Source: UBA4877 sp002399285 (lineage in GTDB: Bacteria; Bacillota; Thermoanaerobacteria; Thermoanaerobacterales; UBA4877). From it: a stretch of 64,000 nt of DNA. Made by a program: the position numbers and the translations under genes. Numbering within the stretch: position 1 is the stretch's first letter; the number at the start of each line of letters is the position of its first letter. Positions 22,460 through 30,648 of this stretch are shown here, piece after piece. The notes beneath the pieces are model-generated. The model had not been told where the DNA came from. It did no database searches and saw nothing but the letters and a program-made list of their open reading frames with translations. The stretch spans positions 1-64,000 of the forward strand of contig DAIPGN010000001.1 of the NCBI GenBank assembly GCA_036771835.1. Direction: 5' to 3'.

Positions 22460-23389
22460 ATGAAGAAAAGTCATATTGCATGGGCGCTGTTGTTTGTCCT
22501 GTCTTTGTCGCTGACGGCTTGTTCATCGGACAAAGAAAAAAAGACCCTGCGAATAGGGGCCATGTCCGACGTTGACTCCGTACCCTTTATAGTCGCCGAC
22601 AAAAATGGATATTTTGAAAAAGAGGGGATAGACGTTGAGATAAAACGATATGACAGCGCTCGGGAAAGGGACGCCGCATTGAAAAGCGGCGCGATCGACG
22701 GCGCAGTCTCCGATATACCGGCCGCGATCATGGCGAAAGACGGGGGGGCGGATATAAAGATAACCTCCAAGACCGGCGGAAGATATAAGCTGGTTGCAAA
22801 TAAGGATATGGGCATCGGTGGGGTCGCCGGACTGAAGGGCAAGGATATAGCGCTGTCAAAGAATACGATGGGCGAGTATGTAGCCGACGGGATATTGGAA
22901 AAAGCGGGACTTAAAGCCTCAGATGTCAATAAAGTCTACGTATCCGATATATCGGCGGGACTTAAAGCGCTGAGCAGCGGCAAGGCGGAGGCAGCAATTT
23001 TGCCGGAACCTATGGCTGCGGAGGCAGTCAAGGGCGGCGCGGTATTTCTCGCCGGCTCCGATACCTTGGGCATTGATCCCGGCGTCGTGATCTTTACCGA
23101 GAATTTGGTAAAGAGCGATCACGATGCCATAAAGTCGGTATATAAAGCCTATGATAAGGCCGTAGAATATCTTAATAATCAGCCTGTCGTAGCATACATG
23201 GATATAATCATAAAGGACTCGGGTGCACCGGAGGACATAAGGGATGCCATGCAGCCCCCGTCCTATACTAAAGCAGAGGCGCCGTCAAAGAAGGATGTGG
23301 ACGTAATGATGGATTGGCTGGCCGACAGTAAGCTGGTCGAGAAGAGCTTCAGCTATAAAGACCTGGTGGACGATGAATTTGTGAAATGA
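22460..23389 (+). CDS. ABC transporter substrate-binding lipoprotein (NMT1/SsuA-like)
   Basis: A 309-residue exported lipoprotein with a signal peptide ending in the lipobox LSLTACSSD. The mature part has the NMT1/ThiY/SsuA-type periplasmic-binding fold: LRIGAMSDVDSVPFIVADKN, GYFEKEGIDVE, a DAALKSGAIDGAVSD repeat-like hinge, and KALSSGKAEAAILPEP. Such proteins bind nitrate, sulfonates, thiamine precursors or other small organics. No permease or ATPase gene is nearby, so the ligand cannot be inferred and it is an orphan binding protein here. A MocR-type regulator gene follows 48 bases later. Confidence 0.85.
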   Translation: MKKSHIAWALLFVLSLSLTACSSDKEKKTLRIGAMSDVDSVPFIVADKNGYFEKEGIDVEIKRYDSARERDAALKSGAIDGAVSDIPAAIMAKDGGADIKITSKTGGRYKLVANKDMGIGGVAGLKGKDIALSKNTMGEYVADGILEKAGLKASDVNKVYVSDISAGLKALSSGKAEAAILPEPMAAEAVKGGAVFLAGSDTLGIDPGVVIFTENLVKSDHDAIKSVYKAYDKAVEYLNNQPVVAYMDIIIKDSGAPEDIRDAMQPPSYTKAEAPSKKDVDVMMDWLADSKLVEKSFSYKDLVDDEFVK

Positions 23390-23437
23390 CGCCGACTGAG
23401 CCAAAGTTAAAATTTGACCTTGGAACGGGGTAAAGCC

Positions 23438-24847
23438 ATGGATATAGAGGATCTGATCAAGGTTGATAAAAAGAGAAGCGAACCTCTCTACATGCAGATA
23501 TATGTGCAAATAAAGAGGATGGTGGACAAGGGCGTCGTAAAAGAGGGAAGTAAGCTGCCTACCATAAGGAGGTTGTCAAAGATACTCAATGTGAACAGCG
23601 TGACCGTGGTGAATGCGTATCATATGCTGGAGGAAAAGGGCCTGGCCTATTCCATCGTCGGCAGCGGTACCTATATCGGAGCGGAGGGCGGCAAACTGGA
23701 ATTTTCGACCTATGGAGACGCAGGTTTCTTCGAAAACACATACAATCCATACGGCGAGGAATACATAAATTTTGCCGGCGCGGACCCATCCTATGAGCTT
23801 TTTCCCGTTGAGGAATTCAAGAATATTTTCACCGAGGTCCTAGACCGGGACGGCGGCCTGGCCTTTACATACCAGGAAAGCATGGGATACCGCCCCTTGA
23901 GGGAGTCCTTTTCGCATCTGCTTTCGGAGTACGGCATAAAGACCGATCCACATAACATACTGGTGATATCGGGCGCACAGCAGGGACTGGATATAATATC
24001 CAAGGCGCTTTTAGAGCCGGGGGACAACGTGCTAATAGAAAGACCGACTTATGCCGGAGCAGTTGCCGTCTTTAAATCAAGAGGCGCAGAAATATCCGAG
24101 GTTCCTATGACCGGCGTAGGTATGGATATACCATATCTCGAAGGGTTATTAAAAGAGAAGGAGATCAAAATGCTGTACCTCATGCCGGAGTTTCAAAATC
24201 CCACCGGCATATGTTACTCCGACATGACAAAAGAAAAGATCATGGAGCTTTCGGAAAGGTACGGATTTTTCATCGTCGAGGATGATTTTACCGGAGATAT
24301 CTATTATAGGGAAAGGCCCTCGACTTTTCTTCACTTCGATCATCCTGACAATGTGATATTTATAAAGAGTTTCTCCAAGGTATTTATGCCGGGCCTCAGA
24401 CTGGCGTTCATGACTTTGCCCGGAATGCTCATAGACCCCATACAGACGGCTAAGTATACCAGCGACATCGCAACTTCAGGCTTCTTTCAGAAGGCGTTTC
24501 AGCTATTTCTCGATAAGGGCATGTGGGATAAGCATACGAAGATGCTCCGGGAGGTCTATGGAAAAAGGCATGAACTTATGGTTCAATGCTTGAGCAGTAT
24601 GAAGGATACGGGCATTACGTACGATGTGCCCTCGGGAGGGCTGAACTTCTGGATAACTTTGCCGGAAGGCGTAAACGACAGGCAGATCTACGATGCGGCA
24701 TTCAAGGAAAAAATAATTGTCGCTCCCGGCAGCCCGTTCTATATGAATTCTCCCGAACATGATCATCTGAGGCTTGGTTTTTCGTCTGCCGATGAAGATA
24801 AGATAAAGAGAGGAATGGATCTGCTTGAAAAGGTATTGAACAGTTAA
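23438..24847 (+). CDS. MocR/PdxR-type regulator (GntR-aminotransferase fusion)
   Basis: A 469-residue protein with an N-terminal GntR winged helix (SEPLYMQIYVQIKRM...LPTIRRLSKILNVNSVTVVNAYHMLEEKGL) and a C-terminal fold-type I aminotransferase domain (ISGAQQGLDIISKAL, YLMPEFQNPTG, and the PLP-Lys segment FIKSFSKVFMPGLRLAF). MocR regulators use PLP or an amino-acid adduct as effector. Some members may be true aminotransferases. ATG 23438 follows GGGGTAAAG. It may regulate the preceding binding-protein gene, but nothing here proves it. Confidence 0.88.
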   Translation: MDIEDLIKVDKKRSEPLYMQIYVQIKRMVDKGVVKEGSKLPTIRRLSKILNVNSVTVVNAYHMLEEKGLAYSIVGSGTYIGAEGGKLEFSTYGDAGFFENTYNPYGEEYINFAGADPSYELFPVEEFKNIFTEVLDRDGGLAFTYQESMGYRPLRESFSHLLSEYGIKTDPHNILVISGAQQGLDIISKALLEPGDNVLIERPTYAGAVAVFKSRGAEISEVPMTGVGMDIPYLEGLLKEKEIKMLYLMPEFQNPTGICYSDMTKEKIMELSERYGFFIVEDDFTGDIYYRERPSTFLHFDHPDNVIFIKSFSKVFMPGLRLAFMTLPGMLIDPIQTAKYTSDIATSGFFQKAFQLFLDKGMWDKHTKMLREVYGKRHELMVQCLSSMKDTGITYDVPSGGLNFWITLPEGVNDRQIYDAAFKEKIIVAPGSPFYMNSPEHDHLRLGFSSADEDKIKRGMDLLEKVLNS

Positions 24848-24863
24848 AAAAGTTGATCTGCTG

Positions 24864-24888
24864 AAACCGCTATAAAAGCGGTTTTTTT
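24864..24888 (+). terminator. Rho-independent terminator
   Basis: AAACCGC (24864-24870) pairs with GCGGTTT (24878-24884), followed by a T run. It ends the MocR gene. Confidence 0.88.
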
Positions 24889-24948
24889 GTATAAACTGTA
24901 TCATAATCGGAATACTAATTACAGAAAAATATAAAAGGAGGCGGAGGT

Positions 24949-25209
24949 ATGCAGGAAAATCTTACTGAGAGGGAACTCATGATCCTGCAGGATCAGATCA
25001 TGCAGGAGATGTGCATGATAACCAAATATTTAAACTATACGGAAATGACCGGGGATCAGGAACTAAAAACCATATGCAGGCAGGTTGCCCAAAAACATCA
25101 GAATCATTACAATACCCTAATAAGAGACATCAATTCGTCGTCGGCGGGCCAGGCGTTTACGGCAGCCCAACCGGCATATGCGCAGAGCCAATATAATTAT
25201 CAATTTTAG
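24949..25209 (+). CDS. Small helical protein next to CotF (spore-coat-like)
   Basis: An 86-residue protein. Residues 1-60 form a long helical hairpin (LTERELMILQDQIMQEMCMI, then QELKTICRQVAQKHQNHYNTL), and a Gln/Ala/Tyr-rich tail follows (AQPAYAQSQYNYQ). The helical part resembles the ferritin-like bundle of CotF-type coat proteins. It lies 11 bases ahead of a clear CotF-family gene and has a strong ribosome site (AGGAGGCGGAGG). A spore-coat or spore-surface role is likely but inferred from this neighbour. Confidence 0.7.
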   Translation: MQENLTERELMILQDQIMQEMCMITKYLNYTEMTGDQELKTICRQVAQKHQNHYNTLIRDINSSSAGQAFTAAQPAYAQSQYNYQF

Positions 25210-25220
25210 GAGGTGATAAA

Positions 25221-25946
25221 ATGTATTTTCAGGATAGGGATATAGCTTTGGATTGCATAAATTCTCAGAAACAGCTAAACAGTACATACACCTATGCGGT
25301 TTCTGAATCGTCGAATGCATCCGTAAGGAACGACATGATCAGCATTTTAAACGACGGCTTTAACGATCAGTACATGATATTTGAAATGATGAACAGGAAA
25401 GGCTGGTATAAGCCCTTCGCAGCGAACCAACAGGACCTCAGTACCGCAAAAAACGATGTCAATAATCTGAACAACCAGATGCAGTCGGCGTGGAAGAACA
25501 ACTATCAGGGAATGCAGGGTATATCCAATCAGTATACATTTACACAGACGCCGGCGCCGGCAAACCAATACTGCAACCAGACATATGGGGACAGGCCGGG
25601 CCAGGACTGGGGCGGGGCGAGCAACAGCAGTATAGAAAAGAACATGTGGTCCAATATAGGAAGTTATGCCGGCCAGGAGGTAGGCTCGGCAGTACCGTCG
25701 CCCAGCGAAAGGAACGGCGCTATGCAGAATATGGGATATATGGCGAATCAGCAGCAAAGTCAGTACAACCCACAGACAAACAGGGGACAGTATGGGGACA
25801 GGCCGGGCCAGGATTGGGGCGGGGCGAGCAACAGCAATATAGAAAAGAACATGTGGTCCAACATATCAAACTATGCCGGACAAGAAGTTGGTACGGTAAA
25901 CCCGTCGCCCAGCGAGAGAAATCCAAATCTAGATAGTCAAAGATAG
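25221..25946 (+). CDS. cotF: CotF-family spore coat protein with duplicated C-terminal repeat
   Basis: A 241-residue protein. The N-terminal 85 residues are a CotF coat domain (DRDIALDCINSQKQLNSTY, FNDQYMIFEMMNRKGWY). The rest is low-complexity, Gln/Asn/Gly-rich, with two 44-residue copies of a unit beginning YGDRPGQDWGGASNS and ending SPSERN (DNA 25584-25715 and 25791-25922, 38 of 44 residues identical). Coat proteins form the outer spore shell; the repeated tail may be a structural or cross-linking segment. The gene ends at a terminator. Its N-terminal domain suits the CotF assignment, while the tail is unlike the family. Confidence 0.85.
   Translation: MYFQDRDIALDCINSQKQLNSTYTYAVSESSNASVRNDMISILNDGFNDQYMIFEMMNRKGWYKPFAANQQDLSTAKNDVNNLNNQMQSAWKNNYQGMQGISNQYTFTQTPAPANQYCNQTYGDRPGQDWGGASNSSIEKNMWSNIGSYAGQEVGSAVPSPSERNGAMQNMGYMANQQQSQYNPQTNRGQYGDRPGQDWGGASNSNIEKNMWSNISNYAGQEVGTVNPSPSERNPNLDSQR
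25584..25715 (+). repeat. 44-codon coding repeat, copy 1 (cotF tail)
   Basis: This 132-bp unit recurs at 25791-25922, 207 bp downstream, in the same frame. The encoded copies differ at 6 of 44 residues, so the duplication is recent or under selection. Confidence 0.9.
25791..25922 (+). repeat. 44-codon coding repeat, copy 2 (cotF tail)
   Basis: Second copy of the unit at 25584-25715. The block starting TATGGGGACAGGCCGGGCCA is identical in both. Confidence 0.9.
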
Positions 25947-25947
25947 G

Positions 25948-25972
25948 AAAAGAGCCTGCAAGGGCTCTTTTT
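25948..25972 (+). terminator. Terminator after cotF
   Basis: AAAGAGCC pairs with GGGCTCTTT around a short loop, with a T run to 25972. It is nearly identical to the hairpin at 26143-26168. Confidence 0.85.
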
Positions 25973-25979
25973 CATACCG

Positions 25980-26143
25980 ATGCCACTCTAGCGCAATCAC
26001 GAAATTGCACAGCAATTTTGCTTGCTGCGTTGGCTGCACCTGCAAATTTCGGTCACATACGTTTAAGTATGCTCCTTTATTTGCAGGCTTGCCGCCTTGC
26101 CTTGCACGATTTGTCACGGCCTGTCAGTTTGTCTGCAACCTGA
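25980..26143 (-). repeat. Dispersed structured intergenic element, copy A
   Basis: The element contains a long hairpin: CCTGCAAA (26039-26046) with TTTGCAGG (26080-26087), enclosing a second stem CATACG/GTATG. An end block (26102-26143) is identical at 41 of 42 positions to 29593-29634. A related hairpin in the opposite orientation lies at 31084-31187, with matching outer stem and flanks but a different inner stem. No protein is encoded. It looks like a REP- or MITE-like repeat family. Confidence 0.65.
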
Positions 26144-26168
26144 AAAGAGCCTGAGAGGGCTCTTTTTT
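26143..26168. terminator. Terminator between the repeat element and the M55 gene
   Basis: AAAAGAGCC (26143-26151) pairs with GGCTCTTTT, ending in a T run. It serves the convergent M55 peptidase gene or read-through from cotF. It duplicates the hairpin at 25948-25972, and the pair brackets repeat element A. Confidence 0.75.
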
Positions 26169-26973
26169 AACACCCCATATTTATCATGGATCTGAATACA
26201 TCAAAAGCGATCAGATAGTCGTCACACATGTAGGTATAGGTCTTAGGGTCGATCCTCTTGACTCCCGGAATTGACGAAGCCACATCGGCATATCTCGGGT
26301 CGGCGAACCTCACTTCCAATAAAACAGGTGTGGTGAATACCAACGGCTCGATATCGGCCCTGTGGTCCAATGCTTCCCTTACGGATGATGTTATAAGCTC
26401 ATGGACCGATTTTAACGGCATACACAGCGCCGCGTTTCTCGACAATGCAGTTTTGACCTTGACCGTATGTATGCCGGGGATGAGCTGTGACGCCTCGTCA
26501 CAGAGGACGTCATCACCTGAAACACATACCAAAGGTACGCCGTAATATCCGGCGACGCCCGCATTAAGCCCCGTCTCTCCAACTTCCATCTCATTTAACT
26601 TCACATACTCCACGGTTTCCTCATAGGTATGGCAGAGCACTCCGCCCGTGCCGGCCATGGCATGATATCCTATAAAAACAGCCGCGTCGCAGGAATCATC
26701 CAATCCCTCGACCATGCTGTACCGTTTGGGCGATCCGGTTATAAGCTGCGCCGAAGGGTGAAGAGCCTCCAATATGATGTTTGCCATTGTGCCATGTGAG
26801 TCATTGACGATCACCTCGTCTGCGCCCGCGTCAAGAGCACCCTGAGCGGCGGCATTGACCTCTTCGGTCATCCATATACGCGCCCTATCATGCTCCCTGC
26901 CGTTTCGGGCCGTGTGCTCACTGCTGACGACACCGCATATCCCTTCCATGTCGGCCGATATATAGATCTTCAT
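26167..26973 (-). CDS. M55-family D-aminopeptidase
   Basis: A 268-residue zinc peptidase of the DppA type. Signatures are the N-terminal KIYISADMEGICGVV with Asp/Glu ligands, the NDSHGTMANI and FIGYHAMAGTGGVL His-containing segments, and GETGLNAGVAGYYGVPLV. DppA-type enzymes form cytosolic oligomers that release D-amino acids such as D-Ala from peptides, usually cell-wall or sporulation products. ATG 26973 has a GGGAGGG site 7 bases upstream, and the in-frame start 15 bases earlier would include it. It lies next to coat genes, which fits a sporulation setting. Confidence 0.88.
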   Translation of the reverse strand: MKIYISADMEGICGVVSSEHTARNGREHDRARIWMTEEVNAAAQGALDAGADEVIVNDSHGTMANIILEALHPSAQLITGSPKRYSMVEGLDDSCDAAVFIGYHAMAGTGGVLCHTYEETVEYVKLNEMEVGETGLNAGVAGYYGVPLVCVSGDDVLCDEASQLIPGIHTVKVKTALSRNAALCMPLKSVHELITSSVREALDHRADIEPLVFTTPVLLEVRFADPRYADVASSIPGVKRIDPKTYTYMCDDYLIAFDVFRSMINMGC

Positions 26974-27205
26974 GGTCATCCCTCCCATAAATTTTATAAT
27001 TTTATAACCGCCTTTGAAATCTCTCTGCCGCTATGATTCTTTGATGACTGCATTTTCTTTTCAAAATATATATTCTACATAAATATGAAAATCCCTATGG
27101 GGCATATCACAAAATATCTTTTTATTTCTCATTCATATACCGGTAATATATAAAATTTTTACTTATGGATAAAATATTAATAAAAAGACGAAGGAGGTTT
27201 TAACT

Positions 27206-27394
27206 ATGGGCAACATGCAGGAGGTTATGGCCGTAGGCGAAAACTGTCCCGATTTTACCAGAGAGAACAGCTTTGAGGAGTCGAGCCTGAAAGGGGCAAA
27301 AAGCTGTGAGCTTTGTTTTCATTGGGATCATAACAGAAGCAGATGCAGGATAGATATGTACGATAAGGTATTGACTGGCCTAGATCAAACTTAG
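27206..27394 (+). CDS. Small cysteine-containing protein of unknown function
   Basis: A 62-residue acidic protein with four Cys (14, 34, 37 and 47) arranged as a CxxC plus two singles around SCELCFHWDHNRSRCRI. The cluster CELC...His...Cys suggests a small zinc-binding or redox site. A strong ribosome site (GAAGGAGG) precedes ATG 27206. It is monocistronic and closed by a terminator. I do not recognise the family. The AT-rich upstream region (26974-27205) holds no clear sigma-A promoter, so a sporulation sigma factor is possible. Confidence 0.65.
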   Translation: MGNMQEVMAVGENCPDFTRENSFEESSLKGAKSCELCFHWDHNRSRCRIDMYDKVLTGLDQT

Positions 27395-27430
27395 AAAAGG
27401 CGGACGGCTGTTGCCCGCCTTTATTATTTT
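27395..27430. terminator. Bidirectional terminator between convergent genes
   Basis: AAAGGCGG (27396-27403) pairs with CCGCCTTT (27415-27422) and is followed by TTATTATTTT. It separates the Cys-rich gene from the convergent DUF3189 gene. Confidence 0.8.
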
Positions 27431-27906
27431 TGTATGCCGGCGAAATCTTTGACGGTATTCTTCGTATTCTTTACGATCTCCACTATATCGGGATAAGCTC
27501 TTCTCGTTCCATATGTGATGATCGGCAGTCCCAGCGGCTGCATCTTCAGCCCTCTGGATATAAAACCGCCTATTTTCATAAAGACGTCTGTGGCCGGGCT
27601 AACATCCACAAGGTACAGTCCGTCGGTATTGCCGAAGACTGCCTTATACATATCGGAGATAGCCGGTATCACCAAGTTCTTTGCTCTTTTAAGGCCCAAA
27701 GTATATATGTTGTTGCCATATTCGTCAGTGCCGATGTAGATGATATGTCCAAGTTCATTTTGAGTGACGCTGTCAAAAAGGGGCAGCATTGTTATCTCTT
27801 TACTTTCAGGTACCTTGGCCGGATTCAAAGTACCGAGATGTACTGCCGAAGCCACCACGGACGTATGAGTTCCTCCGTAATCATAATATACTACTATCAA
27901 CCTCAT
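27424..27906 (-). CDS. DUF3189 family protein
   Basis: A roughly 160-residue protein. It starts RLIVVYYDYGGTHTSVVASAVHLG and continues with TMLPLFDSVTQNELGHIIYIG and VVDVSP-like YLVDVSPATDVFMKIGGFIS. This is the layout of DUF3189, a family found mainly in spore-forming Firmicutes and without a known function. The early YYDYGGTHT segment resembles a loop for binding a phosphate or nucleotide, which is speculation. ATG 27906 is used; a GTG directly before it is an alternative, and the GGGTGAGG site lies very close. It is divergent from the decarboxylase gene. Confidence 0.7.
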   Translation of the reverse strand: MRLIVVYYDYGGTHTSVVASAVHLGTLNPAKVPESKEITMLPLFDSVTQNELGHIIYIGTDEYGNNIYTLGLKRAKNLVIPAISDMYKAVFGNTDGLYLVDVSPATDVFMKIGGFISRGLKMQPLGLPIITYGTRRAYPDIVEIVKNTKNTVKDFAGIQK

Positions 27907-28073
27907 CACCTCACCCTTATTATTTGAAAAATATTGACCTGTAATTCAATAAAAACGTTCTCTCATCAAAAAAATTATTGCATTTTATACGATACCGTCT
28001 TATAATTTTGTTGAAATATAAAGAACCAATGAGGAGAATCATAAATATTAAAGGAAGAGGGTGTTATGTCAAG

Positions 28074-29561
28074 TTGTACAGATTAAATCAATTGAGAACC
28101 CCACTTTTTGATGCTTTATTGCAATACTCGGGAAACAATACCATTCCATATCATGTACCCGGACACAAGAGGGGGCAGGGTATGGATGAAGAATTCAGAA
28201 ATTTTGTGGGTTATAATGTTTTATCAATGGACGTAACTGTTTTTGATCAGGTCGACAGTTTGCATAAACCCACGGGGGTTATCAAGGAAGCTCAGGAACT
28301 AGCGGCTGACGTATACGGGGCAGATGCGACGCTTTTTAGCATTCACGGGACATCCGGTGCCATACAGGCTATGATAATGAGTGCTGTGGGAGAGGGCGAT
28401 AAGATAATCGTTCCACGCAACATTCACAAATCGGTAACCTCGGGAATAATACTCAGCGGGGCGATACCGGTCTATGTACAGCCTGAAATAGACGAGAACA
28501 TCGGTGTAGCCATCGGCGTAACACCTGAAGCTATCAAAAGAGCGCTGGAAGAGAATCCCGATGCCAAAGCCGTTTTAATAATAAATCCTACTTATTATGG
28601 GGTCGCTTCAGATATCAAGACTATCGCAAGAATAACACACGGTTATGATATACCGCTCCTGGTGGATGAAGCCCACGGGGCTCATCTTAAGTTCAGCGAC
28701 AGGCTGCCGATATCTGCGCTTGAGGCGGGAGCCGATATCGTGGCACAGAGCACGCACAAGATTCTGGGCGCCATGACCCAGGCCTCTATGCTCCATGTAA
28801 AGGGTGACAGGATCAATATAAACAGAGTAAAAAATGTCATGAGTATGCTGCAGACCACGAGCCCGTCATACATCCTTTTGGCATCACTGGATGCGGCGAG
28901 GCGGCAGATGGCGCTGCATGGCAGGGAGCTATTGGACAATGCCATAGATGTTGCACAATATACAAGAGACAGGATAAACGAAATAGACGGCCTGTACTGC
29001 TTCGGCAGAGACGTAATAGGGAGACCGGGGGCGTATGGTTTCGATCCCACCAAGGTCACCATTACCTCAAAGGGTCTTGGCATCACCGGGTATGACTTAG
29101 AGACTATATTGGCCGAAAAATATTATATACAGCCTGAGCTTGCGGACATGTATAACACCCTGTGCGTAATGACGATAGGCGATGATTTTAAAAAGGCCGA
29201 TATGCTCATACAGGCATTAAAGGAGATAAGCGACGAATACTATTTAAAGTATACGGGAATGGGCGGAATGCTGGAAATACCTGACATTCCGGAGAGGATA
29301 CTGACCCCTAGAGAGGCTTACAACAGTCCAACAACGACTATGTGCCTTGAAAACAGCATAGGCCACATAAGCGCCGAATTTATATATGCATATCCTCCGG
29401 GAATTCCCGTGATATACCCCGGAGAAAGGATAACCGGGGAAATAGTGGACTATGTTGAAAAGATGAAAGAGGCGTCGCTTCATGTACAGGGACCGGAAGA
29501 TCCCAACGTAAACTATATAAAGGTGGTCAGAAACCTTGAGGCTTTGACTATTACCGCTTAA
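28074..29561 (+). CDS. speA: Orn/Lys/Arg decarboxylase-family PLP enzyme (SpeA-like)
   Basis: A roughly 495-residue fold-type I PLP enzyme of the Gram-positive arginine/lysine decarboxylase type. Motifs are RTPLFDALLQY, PYHVPGHKRGQG, ADATLFSIHGTSGA, the PLP-binding DEAHGAHL and the Schiff-base Lys in QSTHKILGAMTQAS. A C-terminal Orn/Lys/Arg decarboxylase domain includes YPPGIPVIYPGE. It probably makes agmatine or cadaverine from Arg or Lys, the first step to polyamines. The start is uncertain. TTG 28074 gives the usual N-terminus (LYRLNQLRTPL), but the GGAAGAGGG site is 12 bases away, and upstream in-frame ATGs lack any site. Confidence 0.88.
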   Translation: MYRLNQLRTPLFDALLQYSGNNTIPYHVPGHKRGQGMDEEFRNFVGYNVLSMDVTVFDQVDSLHKPTGVIKEAQELAADVYGADATLFSIHGTSGAIQAMIMSAVGEGDKIIVPRNIHKSVTSGIILSGAIPVYVQPEIDENIGVAIGVTPEAIKRALEENPDAKAVLIINPTYYGVASDIKTIARITHGYDIPLLVDEAHGAHLKFSDRLPISALEAGADIVAQSTHKILGAMTQASMLHVKGDRININRVKNVMSMLQTTSPSYILLASLDAARRQMALHGRELLDNAIDVAQYTRDRINEIDGLYCFGRDVIGRPGAYGFDPTKVTITSKGLGITGYDLETILAEKYYIQPELADMYNTLCVMTIGDDFKKADMLIQALKEISDEYYLKYTGMGGMLEIPDIPERILTPREAYNSPTTTMCLENSIGHISAEFIYAYPPGIPVIYPGERITGEIVDYVEKMKEASLHVQGPEDPNVNYIKVVRNLEALTITA

Positions 29562-29592
29562 AAAGACTGCCAGACCGATGACAATTCGGCGA

Positions 29593-29634
29593 TTGCACGA
29601 TTTGTCACGGCCTGCCAGTTTGTCTGCAACCTGA
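29593..29634. repeat. Dispersed repeat end block
   Basis: This 42-bp block matches 26102-26143 at 41 of 42 positions. It lies just after the decarboxylase stop codon without the long hairpin of element A, so it is a partial or decayed copy. The flanking CGGCGATTG... region adds nothing recognisable. Confidence 0.7.
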
Positions 29635-29722
29635 GACCGCATTGCGCGTCCTTTTTTATTATGGCGTTAATCTTATGACGTCATATTTACAAAACTCATT
29701 TAAAATCATATCGCGATTTTGT

Positions 29723-30316
29723 TCATATGGAATTAAGACCTTTGCTATAGTGATCCAGGATATCCATTATGGTACCCTTATCTATTTTTTTGATTGAAAC
29801 AAACGGCTGGGGATTTAGATCGTGATCACCGATGCTTTTCTCATACCATGCGACATCATGCCACGCACCGCATTTATAACCAGTGCCGTGGTATATGCCC
29901 AATCTTTTAAACCCGAGATGCTCGTGCAGCTTTTCGCTGCTTTTATTGGGAGATGTAACGCCTCCGTATACATTGCGTATATTTTGCAGCTGCAATATCT
30001 CGATCAAAGCACTATAGAGCGCACTCCCAATTCCACGATGGAAATGGTTTTTATCCACGTAGACGGAGAGTTCGGCATTCCATTGATATGCGTCCCGTTC
30101 CATCTGCCTATGCGCATAGGCGTATCCGATTACAACATTATTGGAGATGCATACTATGTAGGGATAGTCGGCGGCTATGTCCTTGATGCGGCTTTCAAAT
30201 TCGATCAAAGAAGGCGTTTCACATTCAAAGGTGACGGCAGTTTCCTTGATATGGGGTTCATAGATCGCTAGGATCTCCGCAGCATCCTTTTCCTGTACAA
30301 GCCTGATTGTCTTCAC
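29723..30316 (-). CDS. GNAT acetyltransferase (phosphinothricin acetyltransferase-like)
   Basis: A 197-residue acetyltransferase of the PAT/YncA type. Signatures are IRLVQEKDAAEILAIYEPHI, ETAVTFECETPS, IGYAYAHRQMERDAYQWNAE, LSVYVDKNHFHRGIGSALYS with the HRGIGSAL acetyl-CoA turn, and EHLGFKRLGIYHGTGYKCGAWHD-type C-terminal segments. Family members acetylate amino groups of phosphinothricin or methionine sulfoximine; the natural substrate here is unknown. The GTG start at 30316 has GGAGGAG 7 bases upstream, which decides it over longer frames. About 30 extra C-terminal residues follow the domain. Confidence 0.82.
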   Translation of the reverse strand: MKTIRLVQEKDAAEILAIYEPHIKETAVTFECETPSLIEFESRIKDIAADYPYIVCISNNVVIGYAYAHRQMERDAYQWNAELSVYVDKNHFHRGIGSALYSALIEILQLQNIRNVYGGVTSPNKSSEKLHEHLGFKRLGIYHGTGYKCGAWHDVAWYEKSIGDHDLNPQPFVSIKKIDKGTIMDILDHYSKGLNSI

Positions 30317-30648
30317 GATGTTTCTCCTCCTGTTTACAGCCAAAACAATTTTTGGCACTTGGAAATTTTCTCCGCATACTTTGGAATAAGATTTAAACTG
30401 TGCATAAGTTATCCTCTATAATAGTAGAGTATAACACACTATGGAGAGCATTATAAATAAGGCGCCGTTTGAAGAAGAACATCTTTGGCAATCTCCAAAA
30501 AAACTATTGTTTAAATGGAGTAAAATTTATTAAATACCGTATATAATTGTAAATATTGCAAATTATATTATATGGGCAGAAAAGAAGGATTTTTGGATTG
30601 AGCTTAGAATACTAATATATATAAATATAAACCAGAGGGGGCTTGTCG
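30317..30648. other. Intergenic region without a supported gene
   Basis: This 332-base, AT-rich stretch separates the divergent acetyltransferase and NUDIX-like genes. Both promoters should lie here, but I cannot place a convincing one. A 30-codon frame at 30441-30533 lacks a ribosome site. A short inverted repeat near 30416-30436 (TCTATAATAGTAGAG) is the only symmetrical feature I see. Confidence 0.5.

Noticed and set aside
25490..25936. 148-codon frame in another phase over the cotF repeats
   Set aside because: Repeats keep a second frame open by chance. The cotF frame has the recognised domain.
30441..30533. 30-codon frame (MESIINKAPFEEE...) in the long intergenic gap
   Set aside because: It has no ribosome-binding site and no recognisable relatives, and the composition is that of the surrounding AT-rich spacer.
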